DNA of 64,000 bases from Ophiosphaerella korrae (GCA_028456385.1 JALNQF010000110.1:62001-126000); one strand, 5' to 3'. Positions 36,743 through 48,299 are shown, counted from the stretch's first letter. Made by a program: numbers and translations. The notes: generated by a model not told the origin, from the sequence alone.

Positions 36743-37366
36743 ATGGAAATGAATATAGTTTGACGAGGTGAACGCATAGGCGGCATTTAAAAAGAAGGTA
36801 TATGCCGACGGGATGGTGTTTTTGGGGAATTAGGTAATGTCATGATAGACCGATTATAGATGAATGAGCATGAAATGATTTTAGATGTTTTGTGTGGCGT
36901 TGTAATAGTTGGTGTGAGCTCATATTAAGGTAGTATGAGCTCTTGATAGTTAGTGCAAGTTCATAGCGGTTGGTGCGTTCGTGATGAGTCACGTGATAGA
37001 GTGGGTGGAGGGTGAAGGAAGGTAAATTGTCGTATTTCTTTTATGCGGTCTGGTGGTAAGCCCTGTTATGGTGTGAGAGGGTGATGCTGAATTGTTTGTT
37101 CAAGTATTTTCCGAATAGCATGATGTTTAGATAAACGCACTCGTTGTCGCACAAGCCGAGACGCAGCATTTTGGCCAAGGTTGTGCGACGAGTACAGAGT
37201 AGCTCGGGCAAGGTCAGTCTTGCCACAACTCAGGCCTCTTTTTAATACCAAATACTTTTTCAACCCTTTAGGCGAATCGATTCAAATTTAATTGCTTCTC
37301 TCCCAACCCCTGATCTAACCCAACCCACCCTTTCCCCTCTATTTCTACTCTTTAATTTCTAACTCC
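36743..37366. other. convergent intergenic region, Hsp110 / SDR
   Basis: 624 bp containing two 3' UTRs. 36895-36985 has several imperfect copies of a GTTGGTGnGAGCTCAT-like word. No gene seen. Confidence 0.5.
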
Positions 37367-38474
37367 TCAAACACCCTGATCAATCAACCCCCTCAACTCC
37401 CTCTCCACCCAGTCCCACATCCTCTTCCCTACCTCCGGATCCTTACTCAAATCACTCCCCAAGCCTAATTTTCCAATCGGCTCATAATACCTCCCATTCT
37501 CCAATTTCTCCGTCGTCGACAGCCACAACCCATGCTTCGCCCCCTCCAATATAGTCGTCCCAATCTGGGGCCCCAACTCATTTGCAATAAACTCGATCTC
37601 GGGCCCGCCCCCATTCTCCGCCCCTTTGGTAATGAGCTTCGTTGCCACGTCCTCTGGGTGGAACGAAATGGAGTCGAGGGCCGGGTAGCGCGCCGCGAAC
37701 TGGCGCGCATATATGACCATTGCGAGCTTCGACGAGCAGTATCTGCTGATAGTGGGGAGGTGTTGCTGCGGCGTATTCAGCGTGGCAAAGTCGATGCCGC
37801 CTGGGGGCAAGAAGATTTTGTGGCCGTGGGACGACGTGGCGAGGATACGGGGTTTGGTCGCGGAGGTGGATGCGGTGCGTATGAGGAGGGGGAGGAGCAG
37901 GTTTTGGAGAAGCACGTGGCTGACAAAGTTTACGCAGAATTGTATTTCGTAGCCGGCGGGGGCGACGCTTGCGGGGTAGCCGAGCTGTCTTGCGCGTTAG
38001 TACATTTTTTTTCCTTCACTGGTTTAAAGCTGGCACTTAGGGGGGGGGGGTAGTTGGCACGTACGATTGCGCCGTTGAGTATCAGCACATCGAGCCTCTT
38101 TGCTTCTTGCAACACCGTCTTGGCTGCGGCCTTGACCGAGTCGAAGTCCGCGAGGTCAATGTGCAGTAGCCGCACGTCGACATTGGGGCCCGCGGCTTGT
38201 ATCTCTTTCACGGCTTCGCGGCCGCTCTCGATGTTTCTGGAGCCGATCCAGAGCTGGGCTGGGTCGTGGCGGGCGAGTTCGAGTGCGGTTTGCCTGCCGA
38301 TGCCGCTGGTGGCGCCGGTGACTGAAGGTATGTTAGGATGGGGTGAGGATGTTGGGAGGTGCGCTGACTGAGAAATACTTTGCCCGTTTGAGGGGGGATG
38401 TCGGTATTAGGGTTGAATGCGTAGGGGTCGGAGGGCTTGAGGCCGAATGCGTAGGGTGTGCTATGCGTGGCCAT
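37367..38474 (-). CDS. short-chain dehydrogenase/reductase, retinol-dehydrogenase-like
   Basis: Exons 38474..38369, 38321..38065 and 37984..37367 give 326 aa. The cofactor motif GKVFLITGATSGIG is split by the first intron. Other landmarks are LHIDLADFDSVKAAAKTV (Asp-dependent adenine pocket), LDVLILNGAI (the NAG block, here NGA) and the catalytic YCSSKLAMVIYAR (Tyr-x3-Lys). A Ser for the catalytic triad is present in ILATSSHGHK. The C-terminal part has IGTTILEGAKHGLWLSTTEK, as in fungal WW-oxidoreductase/retinol-dehydrogenase-like SDRs. The protein lacks a signal or membrane anchor. Substrate is unknown. Upstream of it lies the transposon-rich island. Confidence 0.88.
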
Positions 38475-38934
38475 ATCTGAGGGTGGTACGAAGTCCGCTA
38501 TTGCGCGTGTTTCGGATGGTATATATAAGGAGTTGATACAAGGTGGTTGAGCGAGAAATGCAGGTACTCTGATACAATACTGTTGGCTGATGAAGAAAGC
38601 ACTTGTGAGGGGACATGTTCAGTTGCTTTATAGTTTATCCATTTCCATTTCTTAGTCTAACCGTACGTGCGGTTTAGTCATATTCTACGTATATAGCTGT
38701 GATAATCAGAAGGAAGCCTTGTAAGTTTAAGGTGCTGACTGGAATTGCCGTAAAGTCTCCATGGGGGTTGAGCCACAACCAAACCTCTTAGAGTTGACAC
38801 CAGCCCACCTACCAGCCATCTGGGCGACACTTTGCTGTATCCTCGGATGATTTCTAACATAAGCCAGATTCTTGTTCAAGTAAGCATGCTAATTGTGAGT
38901 GAGCGAATACTCATGTCGTTGCGCGTCGCACATA
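38475..38934. promoter_or_regulatory. SDR upstream region up to the palindromic element
   Basis: 460 bp of ordinary composition that should hold the SDR promoter. No ORF with protein character. Confidence 0.4.
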
Positions 38935-39622
38935 CCGTGCACGTCGGCGTAACGCCCGCCTCGGCGTAACGCCCGCGATTTGTTATGAAAATTGAAAAAA
39001 ACTAAGAGTTTTAGGAGGTTTTAACTCGTTTTCTACTAACTATATTAAAAAAACTTCTATACTACAGTTATTTTATATTATAAGGTAAAAGTATGTAATA
39101 TTTTAGTTTTATTAAATAATATTATTTAAGAAAAATTCTATAATTATAGTAAAATAAGAGACGTTAAAAAGATTAGAAAATTAAATTTAGTAGAGAAACA
39201 TATACATTTAGAATAAACTTAATATTCAACTTTTTTTAAATTGCGCTATAGTTAAAGAGTTTAATTATATTTTAAAATTTTAAAATTTTAAAATTCTAGA
39301 AAGATAAATATATTTTATAAATATAGATTAATTTAGAAAAAGTTCTATATTAAAGTTATTCTAAATGTATATGTTTGTCTACTAAATCTATTTTTTAAAC
39401 CTCTTTATCTACTTTTATTTTACTAGAATTATAGAATATTTCCTAAATAGTATTATTTAATAAAACTAAAATATTAAATACTTTTATCTTATAATATAAA
39501 ATAACTTTAGTATATAATTTTTTTTAATATAGTTAGTAGAAAACGAGTTAAAACCTCCTAAAACTCTTAATTTTTTTTTTAATTTTCCTAACAAATCGCG
39601 GGCGTTACGCCGACGTGCACGG
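38935..39622. mobile_element. 688-bp near-palindromic AT-rich element (MITE/foldback-like) with TA target duplication
   Basis: The ends are inverted copies of CCGTGCACGTCGGCGTAACG and are flanked on both sides by TA. The arms (about 38935-39242 and 39330-39622) are inverted repeats through their whole length with scattered mismatches, leaving a roughly 90-bp centre with a repeated AAAATTTT word. The left arm is about 15 bp longer because CTCGGCGTAACGCCCGC duplicates the block before it. The interior is extremely AT-rich while the tips are GC-rich. There is no ORF. A TA duplication suggests mobilisation by a Tc1/mariner or pogo-type transposase. Many arm mismatches are transitions, compatible with RIP. 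Confidence 0.88.
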
Positions 39623-39988
39623 TACATCCTGTGCTTACTGTGCTAATCATGACGGAGCTCTCGGCTACGGCAGCTCAACACACCCGGAAATCAAAGCCAA
39701 TGTCGCAAACCTATTGTGGCATCTTTGACAAAGAGGCTTCCACATGTCGGATTATTACTAAGTACCGATCCAAGAACACTTAGAATCGATATTTGAGAAA
39801 ATATTGGGTCCCTACCTAGGTACAGCCTTGCGGTTACCTTCACTATCGCACTGGTAAACCAGGCACATAGATAGCGTGCGAAAGGCTGCACCGAAGAACA
39901 TGTAATGAATGGATCTACGCAGCATCCTCTTACTCGGGGTCACAGAAGAATAGCCTTTCCCACACCGGTGGGAGAGATTAACGAGAAA
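39623..39988. other. spacer between palindromic element and disrupted gene
   Basis: 366 bp of normal composition. Nothing recognised. Confidence 0.5.
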
Positions 39989-40813
39989 TCATCTAACCAT
40001 CCATACACAACTCGTGCACAAATGTACGAATTCAAAGCAAGCAGATTGTACATTCGGAAGATTCATTGATATTGCTCCTGGTTTACAATTTGCTACGACC
40101 AAAGAACTTTTACGTGCCGGTTTCTTGCCCTCAAAGGGTTCACTCTTTCTTATTCGTCTACCCCACTTCATCGTAATTTGTACAACACGATAAGCGAAGA
40201 TGATATCATCCTCAGCCTTCCCATGCCCTGTCATCTTCGCCTTTCCCGTCTCCGCCTCAATTTGCGGCCCCAATCCAACCGGCGGTCCCAACGCAGCCAT
40301 ATCTATGCCGACCTTCAACAACTGCTTGTTCCCCGTTTCCTTTGAGGAGGAACTGCTGAGTCCTGCTGCAATTTTCAACCCCGTGACCATAATGACTCTC
40401 TTTCTTCCAATGGGGTATTCCTCAAGGATCCTGCGAGCCTCCTCGCAGGCCTCGATGCTCTTCTTTATGAGTTTGTTGTCCGCCTCGAATTATTTCGTCG
40501 TAAGCTTGTCGCATGCATAGGTTTTGTCTTTGTTGCGAGAACAGCAGTAAAGAATATCCAAAAGGCCTCCGATACCTTGTAGAAGGTTAGTATCCACGCC
40601 GGAGGAGATACCGATCAATCCCAGAGTCTAATTTTGATAATTGGGAACGGTAGTTCGATTCGTGTCGTCCTCGGAGACGAGAATGGCTTCTTGTCGATTG
40701 AGTGGATCTGTCAACCTGTCAAGGTTCCTGAATATGCTGCCTAGCCTTGGGGCTATGCTGTTATCAGAATTGATTGTCATTGTTGGTGCAAGGAAGTGGT
40801 ATCTCTTAGCCAT
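39989..40813 (-). pseudogene. fungal hypothetical gene broken by two in-frame stops
   Basis: One minus-strand frame runs from Met 40813 (MAKRYHFLAPTMTINSDNSI) to the stop at 39989 and is interrupted only by TAG at 40630-40628 and TAA at 40492-40490. Reading across both stops it would be about 274 codons. Recognisable parts are APRLGSIFRNLDRLTDPLN, DTNLLQGIGGLLDILY, RRILEEYPIGRKRVIMVTGL and GIDMAALGPPVGLGPQIEAE. I recall a family of uncharacterised ascomycete proteins with this N-terminus and the VMVTG(L/V)KIA block; I know no function for it. The first stop is one transition away from CAG. A short intron covering the first stop cannot be excluded, but the second stop lies in well-conserved sequence. 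Confidence 0.7.
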
Positions 40814-41496
40814 TTTGCTATTTGCTTTGGTGAAGTTGATTGCATATCTTCATTTGCCTTGTATATTCCACTTGAAAGCATAAACCCTGATCGAGAGCTG
40901 ACCAGATGACACGCGAGAATGCTGTGCTAGAGTACGGCGGTATTTGGTTCGTCAAGAAATTTAGTTGGGAAAGGATGTGCCAGAGGGAATACAGTCGATC
41001 GAATTGCACCCTGTAAGCTAGACCCCACGCAAGATAGCTCAAAGACATGCGAAAAAATAGCTTGTAATGACGGCTCGCTTGTAAACCACGTTACCGTGTA
41101 TTCGTCTCGTGTTTGGTATGCTGTGAGCTTGTGGAATGATAGGAGGTGGATGATGATTTATGCCATTTAATGCTTACGGAACAATGAAGAATCTAAAAGT
41201 TCCTGAAGTGTGATTCGATGAGATTTTGGGTTTTGGCTATGATGCTCGGCATTGTTGAAAATGAATGGATGCAGTCATTGAGGGTTCTCTTGGTTCTGAT
41301 GTAGATAATAGAATGGAAACTTCATTTAATTCATTCATAAAACAAGACTCGCGTAATGCAAATTAACCAGTACAGCATGAGATTAAACAAGATCAAACAG
41401 AATATGTTGAATATTCTGATGGGCCACCACTCCCTTCGTCTGGCAACCTACACCTCGGTAATGCGCGGCGGGCATCTAATACCCCTTCGTTTTCGG
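40814..41496. other. intergenic region, no gene seen
   Basis: 683 bp between the disrupted gene's start and the FET4-like stop, both on the minus strand. No coding signal. Confidence 0.5.
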
Positions 41497-43038
41497 CTAA
41501 GACATATAGCAAACATCCTTCTGAACTAAATCAAACGTAGCTGCTCTCACCGGTTTGTCCTTAGCCGGCTGGGGATCGCTCCCAGCTTGTTGGGACTTGA
41601 CGTAAGCAAGGAGCTTGAGTCTGCGCTGATGAATGTTGGACAGATCAACGCGCCTCTTCTTCTCGCCGACATTATGGCCGGTGATAAGACTCAGTGTGAA
41701 GAACGATTCGATGATGCTCGGGGGAATATTGCAGAGAAGCTGACCAGTCTCGTCCCACAGCATCGCAGAAGCACCAGCGATGAGCCCGAAGATCAAAACC
41801 ACACCCGCAACAGTCATGTAGCGATGCGAGCAAAAGTATCCAACGCGAACAGATACGCGGTACGAAATTGACTGCTTCACCTGGTATTTCTCGCCAAAAG
41901 TGTCGACGCCGATGACGTTCAGTGTCGCTTGGTCTTCCATCTCGACTTCGTGGAACAGCTCGTCCTCGTAGTTCCCGAAGACTTCACAGATATTGCGAAG
42001 CACGAAGCCGTCGTTCAAGCCTACCAGGCCGGCATATGTGCCCATCAGAAGCCACCAGTTTGCATTGAAGTGCATCGCAGGACCACACGCAATCCAAGCG
42101 AGGAGGACAACAATCAAGATAGCTAACCCGATAAGCGTGCCAACCAAGTCCGCGTAGTAGTCGATCGCACGCTGTATGGGGCCTTGCCCTTGTTTCGGCA
42201 ACACGACCACAGGGTTCTCAATCTCATCGCCGCTCAACTCGCGCAGTCTCAACTCCAGCGTCGAATCGGCTTTCCAGATGGCTTTGAGACATTCCGTTGC
42301 GTAGCGACTATGGCGCTCCCGAACGTTAGCAAGAAACGCAAGTAGGAGGATCATGAGCGCCGAGGTCGCCGAGTTGATGTAAAGTTGCCACTTGCTCGAC
42401 CAGTTGCAATAGGGGCCAAAGCCAAGCCAAACGAAGATGCAAGCCCAGAAACCAATGATAGTACCGATGTGTCCAAGGAACGACGACATGAGGCTGGAAA
42501 GCTTCGTCAGTCGACTTTCTGGTGGGAGTTGATCATCGTCATCCTGTGCGAGAGTCTGGAACTTGGCGGCGTCAATCCTGGTGAAGCTTCCGGATGCGGT
42601 CAGTTGATCGATCATGCGTTTGTGGCTGCAGATGCGAGAGCGCAGGCAGCCTGCTACCATGAGGAGATTGTCATGCTGGTTGAATTGCTGGCGCATCAGG
42701 AACGCATCGAAGACAAGGTTGATGATAGCTTGAGAATCCGAGATGATGATCGGGTACACGGAGGCGGTGCCATAAGGAATCCCAAGGAAAGCCCACACGA
42801 AGAGCCCAATCAAGATGGTAACGTATGTGTACTCAGATCCAGAAAGTTGCACGACGCAATCCAGCCAACGATCAAGACGCCGCTCCTTCACCAAGGCTGT
42901 GTAGGTATCCACCGCCTCCCTAGGCGCATGGTCTTCCTTCTCGGACTTGGTATGATGAATGACATGGCTAGGGGCAGAGAATTGAAGTGCTGCACGAGCA
43001 CCGGGCTTTCGAAGATGACTGAAGAATTTGCTTGCCAT
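41497..43038 (-). CDS. low-affinity iron permease family (Fet4-like) membrane protein
   Basis: Single-exon gene of 513 aa starting MASKFFSHLRKPGARAALQF. It contains repeated two-helix units typical of the fungal low-affinity iron permease family. Unit one is YVTILIGLFVWAFLGIPYG followed by IIISDSQAIINLVFDAFL. Unit two is IGFWACIFVWLGFGPYCNWS followed by WQLYINSATSALMILLLAFL. Unit three is GTLIGLAILIVVLLAWIACG followed by NANWWLLMGTYAGLVGLNDG. Two more hydrophobic segments (MTVAGVVLIFGLIAGASAML, ESFFTLSLITGHNV) follow. In yeast, Fet4 carries Fe(II) and also Cu and Zn across the plasma membrane; metal selectivity here is inferred. It stands alone between degraded loci in the accessory island. 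Confidence 0.85.
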   Translation of the reverse strand: MASKFFSHLRKPGARAALQFSAPSHVIHHTKSEKEDHAPREAVDTYTALVKERRLDRWLDCVVQLSGSEYTYVTILIGLFVWAFLGIPYGTASVYPIIISDSQAIINLVFDAFLMRQQFNQHDNLLMVAGCLRSRICSHKRMIDQLTASGSFTRIDAAKFQTLAQDDDDQLPPESRLTKLSSLMSSFLGHIGTIIGFWACIFVWLGFGPYCNWSSKWQLYINSATSALMILLLAFLANVRERHSRYATECLKAIWKADSTLELRLRELSGDEIENPVVVLPKQGQGPIQRAIDYYADLVGTLIGLAILIVVLLAWIACGPAMHFNANWWLLMGTYAGLVGLNDGFVLRNICEVFGNYEDELFHEVEMEDQATLNVIGVDTFGEKYQVKQSISYRVSVRVGYFCSHRYMTVAGVVLIFGLIAGASAMLWDETGQLLCNIPPSIIESFFTLSLITGHNVGEKKRRVDLSNIHQRRLKLLAYVKSQQAGSDPQPAKDKPVRAATFDLVQKDVCYMS

Positions 43039-43390
43039 TTCCGCCGACTGCGATGGGTTTTGATATAACGGAACCAGTGATATAGCTCACTAATCCCAGT
43101 CAGTCCAGCTCTTCCATCGGACGACAATGGACTTGCCTTGCTCATCAAGGAGGATGTGTGAGGTTTGGACTAGGGCCTGCGAACAGCCTATGAACCAAGC
43201 ATCTGCGGAGAATAAGAATCGCCAGCTTTGTAGAGGTATCGCAAAGTTTGCGATACGGTAGTCAAACGCTGATAAAAGTGGTCAAGTAAGAATCCAAGTG
43301 TGAAAGATGGAAAGCTGGAGCAATTCAACAGTCAACTGAGTACGCGCGGGACAGGTAACGTTGATAAATGTCTAGAATGTCAACTCGTAT

Positions 43391-43744
43391 GTGATTAAAT
43401 CCCTCATCAACAAGGTCGTTAGCCCAAGGCACCAGCGCACTATTGGCTACCGCAGTTTACTCCGAGGAGCTGGAACAAGAGGCTCTGACTCAGTGCTTGA
43501 AAAATATTTTCATTCGCATTTACTCGCCGCACTGGCCAAGGTGCTCAACGACCGATTTTATCAACTTTTCATCTCCTACACGCGTTTTTTTCGCCACGTC
43601 GCAATGTTTTTGCGATACAGAAGTTACAGCAATGTTAAGAAGCGTATTGAGCTCTGCATAGCGTCTTTAGACGCGTTAAAAAAACCTAATTTTGTACAGT
43701 TATTGCGCGATTACAATATACTAGTCAAGCGACTAGAGCGCTAA
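43391..43744 (+). other. 117-codon ORF of unknown standing
   Basis: Uninterrupted ORF whose second half (LRYRSYSNVKKRIELCIASL, then LRDYNILVKRLER) could be helical. I recognise no family. It may be a transposon relic or a chance ORF. Confidence 0.25.
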
Positions 43745-43883
43745 CTCAAAGGCGTTGACTTAAAAATCTCGCGCCTAGCTACAAATAGATGTCTCAACAC
43801 TACGTAGGAGGAGACTATAAGATAATATATTGCTGTAAGGGGTCTAGGGCGGGGAGCTCTAGGGTACGCTTAGCGCTGTCGAC

Positions 43884-43945
43884 GAGCTCTACTAGGCTGA
43901 GTAACTAGTGCGGCTAGCTCTACTAGGCCGAGTAACTAGTGTTGC
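43884..43945 (+). repeat. 31-bp tandem repeat, two full units plus a partial
   Basis: Units at 43884-43914 and 43915-43945 begin AGCTCTACTAGG and share GAGTAACTAGTG. They differ at a few positions; a truncated third copy (AGCTCTATCGG) follows. Confidence 0.85.
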
Positions 43946-44050
43946 TAGCTCTATCGGCTAGTATATTCCCCTGTATACAACTTAGTACAACCCTAAGCGA
44001 GTTCTAAGCGAGTTCGAAGAACTTTAAACGATAATAATGTGAGGCCGGGC

Positions 44051-44119
44051 TCTGTGCCACCAGACCAAACGTGACCCCAAAAGAGGTACAGTATGCCGAA
44101 TAGGCATACTGGGCACAGA
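44051..44119. other. nested inverted repeat (hairpin-forming)
   Basis: CAGTATGCC (44089-44097) and GGCATACTG (44103-44111) form a perfect 9-bp stem around GAATA. An outer pair, TCTGTGCC (44051-44058) and GGCACAGA (44112-44119), encloses it. Confidence 0.8.
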
Positions 44120-45686
44120 ATAGTATATATATGTACTGGGGATACTCGTAGCAGGCCCGGGGCCGGCCCATGGCCGGCCGAGGGTTGCATGGAAAAGTAC
44201 CCGTGACAAATAACTAGTATATATATTATATACTACTGCAATAGCTTAACTAGCTATTAGCCCCTTTTTGTCTAGATTGGCTTAGTAGTATGTCGTCCTT
44301 ACAATTCTTTACTTACTTATAGCTAGTAGAATTAGTTAAGCGCGTAGAGTTAATATTTCTAAAGTTCTATAATTAATTAGTTAGTATATAACAAGAATAG
44401 AGTAAGTATAGGAAGTAGGATTAACTAGAGTAAGAAGATACTTATAGCTATTTTAGTAAGTAAAAAGTAGTATAAGTACTAGAAAAGTAGAGCTACTCAA
44501 CTAAGATTAATTAGGTGGTAGAGCATCATGAAGGTTGCGCGTTAGGGCAGTTTGCGGTTGGTTGTGAGGGAGAACCGAATGCTGAGAGTAGGGATTCATT
44601 GATAAACTCTCAGGCGACTTGCCTGCCTTGTGAAAGGTCGAAAATTAGTAGAAAGATTGCTGGAAAACCCTTAACTCCTCTCCTTGATGGGCCCTCGGGC
44701 CCTGTAACTGTGCCCTCCGGCAGTTCGTCAACGCTAACCAGCGGTGGCACAGAGAGTACCAGCTTACATTAGCATGTCTACAGTGGCTATACAACTCATA
44801 CGTGAGAAGCCCTTGGGTTACACCAAATGCGCTCTCCAATTTGCCTATCAATGCTCACTGACAGATTTGTTTAGGCAAAGATTATTCGATCCCCTAAACA
44901 TCTTGGTTATCATCATATACACATAAGGGGGTATACGGGGATTATAAGTTTCTGCCTAAAAGATTCAACAACCACCCCGCTGCACCACTAATAATTTTGT
45001 CGCCGGTATTGCTATACCCCCTGATTTATCGTCCGCTATTTTCTACGTGAAAATACGTTCTGTAGCTGCTGCTGCCGCCCTACAAAGTCGTCGTTTTCTG
45101 TCTTTACACCTAGATTTTCTCCTGCGCACTCCCCCTGTAACCAATTCGCGGAAACATTGGTCTATGCTATGCTTTTACCAGTGGTTTCGCCCAATGCAAA
45201 CAGATAAGCCCCGCACACATTGGCTAATCCACTTTCATCGGTACTCAGTGGCTATCATTAGGTATATAGATAACGACAAGGCACAGCAGCTCCTTATAAG
45301 ACTGTCCTGCACGAATTGCTAACAACTGCGAAGCCATGCCTAACCGCAAATATGACCCAACTTGACTCCATGGTTGTTCTGTCCTGTCGATGGAAGTGAC
45401 TAGGCCTATTTAGGCTAGTATTTACTAAGAGGAGCTAGAAGAGTGCTTTCTGAATAAACCACGTTATGGATTTTGACAATGTTTATGAATTTCAACATTG
45501 TTTTCCGAATTTATGAACGTCGTTGCCTAGAAGTGCTTCTAGGTTATTAACTGATACTTAACGGATTAAACAAGAAGTGGGGCAGTTCATTACATCAAGT
45601 CGGACGTTTTTGCCACCAGAACCTCTACATGTCCCTTTTCCTAAAACTCGGTCCTTTTTATCGTTGAGTCAACGATACCAGATCTC

Positions 45687-48299
45687 ATGATCTACACAAT
45701 GGCATCATGCGATGATGTTATTATTGAGACTAGTCCCAAAGTTATCGCGGACATTGCGCATTTAGCTCAGGTTTGTGCCAAGCAATTACAAGAGTTATCA
45801 CGGGATGAAGAGGCACATGAATTGGATGCTGAGGCCAGCCATAAGTGCTGGGCTTCAGGCGTGCTGGCCGATTTACTTATCTGGTGTGTAAATATCGGTG
45901 TACATGACCACTGTATACATTCCCTTGATTTCCGACTGAAGGATGTACCCAGAATTTGTGAGAAGTTTATTGTTAATCTAGAGTCACTACAGAATAGCAT
46001 TAGCGGTATGTGCAAATAACTTTGAAGGCTAGGGTATGGTATGCAACTTACTGAACACATTTAGGACTCCAATCGCTGTCTACCACTGCAGGCGAGAACG
46101 CGACACCTAAAGAAGTTGGTTTGAACACTTCTTCCATACTAGACCACTCTCTATCCTCATCGAGCAATTCAGAAGCGGAAAGTTCTAAAAACAATGCTAT
46201 GAAGGTAGAGGAAAACAAAAAATCCCTGCTGCGAGCGCGAATTGGTTATTCTATTCACTTTTTAGAGCTGTGGGCAAAGTTGATACAGTCTGAGGGTGCA
46301 AATAGCCGTCAATACCGGTTGAATTTGTATCGAGGAAAAGAGCAAAACCAATAAGTTTACGAAGGCTTCAGAAAAATCGGCTTATGGAAGGCCAGTGAAG
46401 CCTTGCCATTGGCGACTAATAAAATTTAAGATCAATTTGCAGCGTCTTTCGCTCAGAGAAGACTACGATTTGAATATATCAAAGGACATTAAAAGCCGCG
46501 GCATGTTGGCGAGCCCATCTTGCAACCTCAAATAATACAAAATAATACAGTAACAAACCCAAATAATGTCTTGGGTGGCCGTTGGCCTCGGGCACTCGTA
46601 AAAGATGGGTTTCCTCTGCCTCCTCCAATACAAAACGAAAGTTTCCTATATCCCTACCGTCGTCTGACATTTAACGCCCGCGAGGCTGAGGAGACCTGCT
46701 GGATGTAAGTAAATACGCAAATTGGATTGTACATTTCACTAACTTTTAGCGCCCGCCGCATAGCGAGCACATCCTGCATGATTTTGAGCCGTACTTTTGT
46801 ACAGTTGAGGATTGCAACGAACCGTTTAACGAAACAACCTCTTTTGAAGCTCTACTATGGCATATGAGACTTCATCACGCTCCCGTTCTATATGATGCAG
46901 ACGGCGTCAATGGAGTACGCAAAGAGTACACCGAAACTGAGTTTGAAAATCATGTGAAAGGCAGCGGCGAAACTGATGAAGAGACTATGGGACATTTAAT
47001 GAATAGCTGTGGACAGAGAGGTGAATTTCTCTTTGAAGAATGTCCTTTGTGTGGTGGCTATCCTGACGTTCTTGAGCAGCGCTTCCCTAATCCACGGGAA
47101 ATGGAGGCTCAGCTAGAACTACGAAGCCATGTCAAGCGACACATGCAAGAGATTGCGCTTCTTCTTCTTCCCCCCCCCGTTTCGCTCGGATCTTGCTTTT
47201 GAACATTATGACTTGGGAGTTCTTGGTATTGATATCGACAAGCGCAAGGGCCCTCGTACTGCTCGCGAAAATGATTCCTGGACAAGCTCTCATGTTGACT
47301 ACAACCTCAAATGGAGAGGCTCTAAATTTGTGCGTAAGTTAAGCACTCAAGATGATGTATCTGGGATTTAGATGACATGACAATCGCCTGCGATCAAGTT
47401 GATTGGGACTGTCAAAGCTCCGAATCGAGAGTGACAGGCGATGTCTACGAAGAGAATGATCCTGGTATTTTAGATCAATTCTGGACAGAATTATTTGGTA
47501 ATTCGACCTTGTACAATCGTTCCAATGCACCTAATCGTAAGATATGGCGCGACCGTCGCCTACAGACGTTTCTTGGCCGTCAGGTTGTGCAAAGTCTTGG
47601 CGACAGAAACACTGACTATAGATGGGTTACTAGTGGAGGACATCATGTGCATTCATTATTCCATCACATTACCCGCCACGGAGACCTTTGCTCACAAGAT
47701 AATCAAACAGAGATTCCTCTTCTACAACAAATGATATCAATGGGTGCCGACGACGTTGATGCGTTGGGCAAGGGTTATTTACTGAACTGGGGCATCCACG
47801 TTAATAGCCCTGATTTAGTCAAGCTCCTACTAGATCGCGGAGCTGATGTCCATCATCGATGTTGTTAGGGTATGACACCATTACACTACGCCAGTAGGCA
47901 TGCTACTTCAGTAGACGTTGCAAAGGTTCTACTAGATTATGGAGCTAATATTAATGATCAAGATAAATGGGGCACCACGCCATTGTTATTCGCTGTTGCA
48001 TATAATAACCAAATGGACAGCCGAGAGATGATCAAGCTCTTATTGAATCAAGGCGCTGACATCAGTATCCAAGATTCTGAAGGCAGGACGGCGTTATCAT
48101 TTTGCTTCACATCATGCCTATCATGGTATTGTGAGTCTGTTGGTTGATAGAACTGCTTCTTCGGGAGCGTGTCAGGACAATACTGCCTCTGATGATGAAG
48201 ATATTGAACATTCCAATTATCTAGATATTGATCACCCACTTCTATTACTTGCATGCAAAAAGATGTCGAGGAGTTTACGCAAGAAGAAGGCACCTTGAA
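45687..48299 (+). pseudogene. degraded C2H2 / ankyrin-repeat gene
   Basis: Pieces of one fungal gene lie in order on the plus strand. They are a helical N-terminal region (45687-46015), a linker (46121-46500), a block ending GRWPRALVKDGFPLPPPIQ (about 46575-46700), and a zinc-finger-like region with FCTVEDCNEPFNETTSFEAL and FEECPLCGGY (about 46790-47160). A variable block (47377-47700) and ankyrin repeats (GMTPLHYASRHATSVDVAKV, TTPLLFAVAYNNQ) follow, from about 47720. Breaks seen: a frame change at a run of nine C (47170-47178), a TAG at 47866-47868 inside the ankyrin run, and a one-base frameshift near 48094-48098, after which the other frame continues HFASHHAYHGIVSLLVDR to a TGA near 48297. 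Some gaps between pieces may be introns. The intact family is common in Pleosporales and resembles incompatibility-type proteins; its function here is lost. Confidence 0.75.

Larger units (their letters stand above)
43039..45686. other. repeat-rich accessory DNA, no intact gene
   Basis: 43039-43380 should contain the FET4-like promoter. Beyond that are one 117-codon ORF, short tandem repeats, a hairpin-forming block, AT-rich patches (44210-44515) and scattered low-complexity sequence. No transposase or reverse transcriptase was recognised. The mixed composition looks like a patchwork of transposon pieces. Confidence 0.5.

Noticed and set aside
44089..44111. Hairpin considered as a transcription terminator
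   Set aside because: Eukaryotic nuclear DNA does not use such terminators, and there is no gene ending here. Kept only as a structural repeat.
45047..45322. 91-codon plus ORF in the accessory island
   Set aside because: No recognisable motif, no intron or neighbour support; length is within chance expectation.
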